A DNA stretch of 42,944 nt, from positions 1 through 42,944 of the forward strand of contig CABUOQ010000014.1 in NCBI GenBank assembly GCA_902493275.1. Reading direction: 5' to 3'. The DNA comes from an uncultured Bacillota bacterium (lineage in GTDB: Bacteria > Bacillota_I > Bacilli_A > RFN20 > CAG-449). The position numbers and the translations under genes were made by a program. The notes under the pieces were generated by a model that saw nothing but the letters and a program-made list of their open reading frames with translations, did no database searches and had not been told where the DNA came from. Positions 42,638-42,944 of the stretch are shown in pieces. Each line of letters opens with the position of its first letter. Within the stretch, counting starts at the first letter, position 1.

Positions 42638-42922
42638 TTATTTTGCTATAACTAAGCTACGAACGACGTTTTTATTAATTTTTGTAACACGATCAAATTC
42701 ATTGATACCTGCTACTGAATTAGTTGTTACTGTAACAACTACGTAATAGCCTTTCTTATCGCCATCAATCTCGTATGCTAAATCTCTTAAGCCCCACTCA
42801 TCGACTTTGTCGATTGTTCCACCGTCTAAAGCGAGGATTTCGTGTAACTTTCCAATTAATTGGTTACGATCAGCATCTTCAAGATTAGGTTTAAGAATAT
42901 ACATAATCTCGTACTTTTTCAT
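42638..42922 (-). CDS. rpsF: 30S ribosomal protein S6
   Basis: A 94-residue ribosomal protein that binds S18 and 16S rRNA. The KYEIMYILKPNLEDADRNQL opening and the WGLRDLAYEIDGDKKGYYVVVT segment are typical. The gene is complete, with AGGAGGTG before the ATG. It is first in the rpsF-ssb-rpsR unit. The 5' leader that in other bacteria binds the S6:S18 complex lies mostly beyond the window end, so that regulation cannot be checked. Confidence 0.97.
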   Translation of the reverse strand: MKKYEIMYILKPNLEDADRNQLIGKLHEILALDGGTIDKVDEWGLRDLAYEIDGDKKGYYVVVTVTTNSVAGINEFDRVTKINKNVVRSLVIAK

Positions 42923-42944
42923 ATTTACACCTCCTATGGTCTTC

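Noticed and set aside
1..42944. Mycoplasma-type code (TGA as tryptophan)
   Set aside because: Tryptophans are TGG throughout, and TGA serves as the stop of the sigma factor, tsaC and asd genes at expected protein ends.
1..42944. tRNA, rRNA, CRISPR array, insertion sequence or phage genes
   Set aside because: Looked for conserved tRNA arms, regular repeats, transposase or integrase motifs and terminal repeats; none found.

Overview
The window is AT-rich bacterial DNA using the standard code: tryptophan is TGG, and TGA is a real stop in several genes. Gene content and order point to a low-GC Bacillota of class Bacilli, most like the uncultured gut lineages near RF39/RFN20/Erysipelotrichales. 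The evidence is blocks matching Bacillus subtilis order (rpsF-ssb-rpsR-yybS-gdpP-rplI-dnaB-walJ-rlmH; dnaX-ybaB-recR-tmk-holB-ricT-rsmI; prfA-prmC-x-tsaC-rpiB), strong AGGAGG-type ribosome sites, and lipoproteins whose lipobox is followed by a serine-rich linker. The exact taxon is an inference.

Layout: 61-2544 (+) pyridoxal kinase, ferredoxin and a zinc-ribbon membrane protein. 2909-7918 (-) two large tandem paralogous surface lipoproteins. 8263-10034 (+) a DUF3810-like membrane metallopeptidase and hpt. 10103-11955 (-) an ECF sigma factor and a translationally coupled RsgI-like membrane regulator. 12402-13511 (+) a slipin/SPFH protein behind a 446-base structured leader region. 13508-16036 (-) sugar O-acetyltransferase, CvpA-like protein and asd. 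16099-18873 (-) a copper island, csoR-copA, with a CsoR operator and a CopZ module fused to the end of CopA. 18987-21110 (-) a lipoprotein built of OB-fold-like repeats. 21242-24674 (-) prfA-prmC-spoIIR-like-tsaC-rpiB. 24810-25919 (+) a phosphodiesterase. 26042-32002 (+) the dnaX to rsmI operon. 32003-36255 (-) Sfp-type PPTase, YfhO-type membrane protein and rlmH, continuing upstream into walJ, dnaB, rplI, gdpP, yybS, rpsR, ssb and rpsF (to 42922).

Most of the window is housekeeping: replication (dnaX, holB, dnaB, ssb, recR), translation (rpsF, rpsR, rplI, prfA, prmC, rlmH, rsmI, tsaC), nucleotide supply (tmk, hpt) and c-di-AMP turnover (gdpP). The parts most worth a second look are: a CopZ cistron nested in frame inside copA with its own strong ribosome site; a 16-bp perfect inverted repeat enclosing the asd start codon; a shrunken SpoIIR-like protein exactly where spoIIR sits in sporulating relatives; an ECF sigma factor paired with an RsgI-like protein carrying the Asn-Pro self-cleavage motif; and a domain present twice in each of two adjacent lipoproteins. 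No tRNA, rRNA, CRISPR array, insertion sequence or prophage gene was seen.
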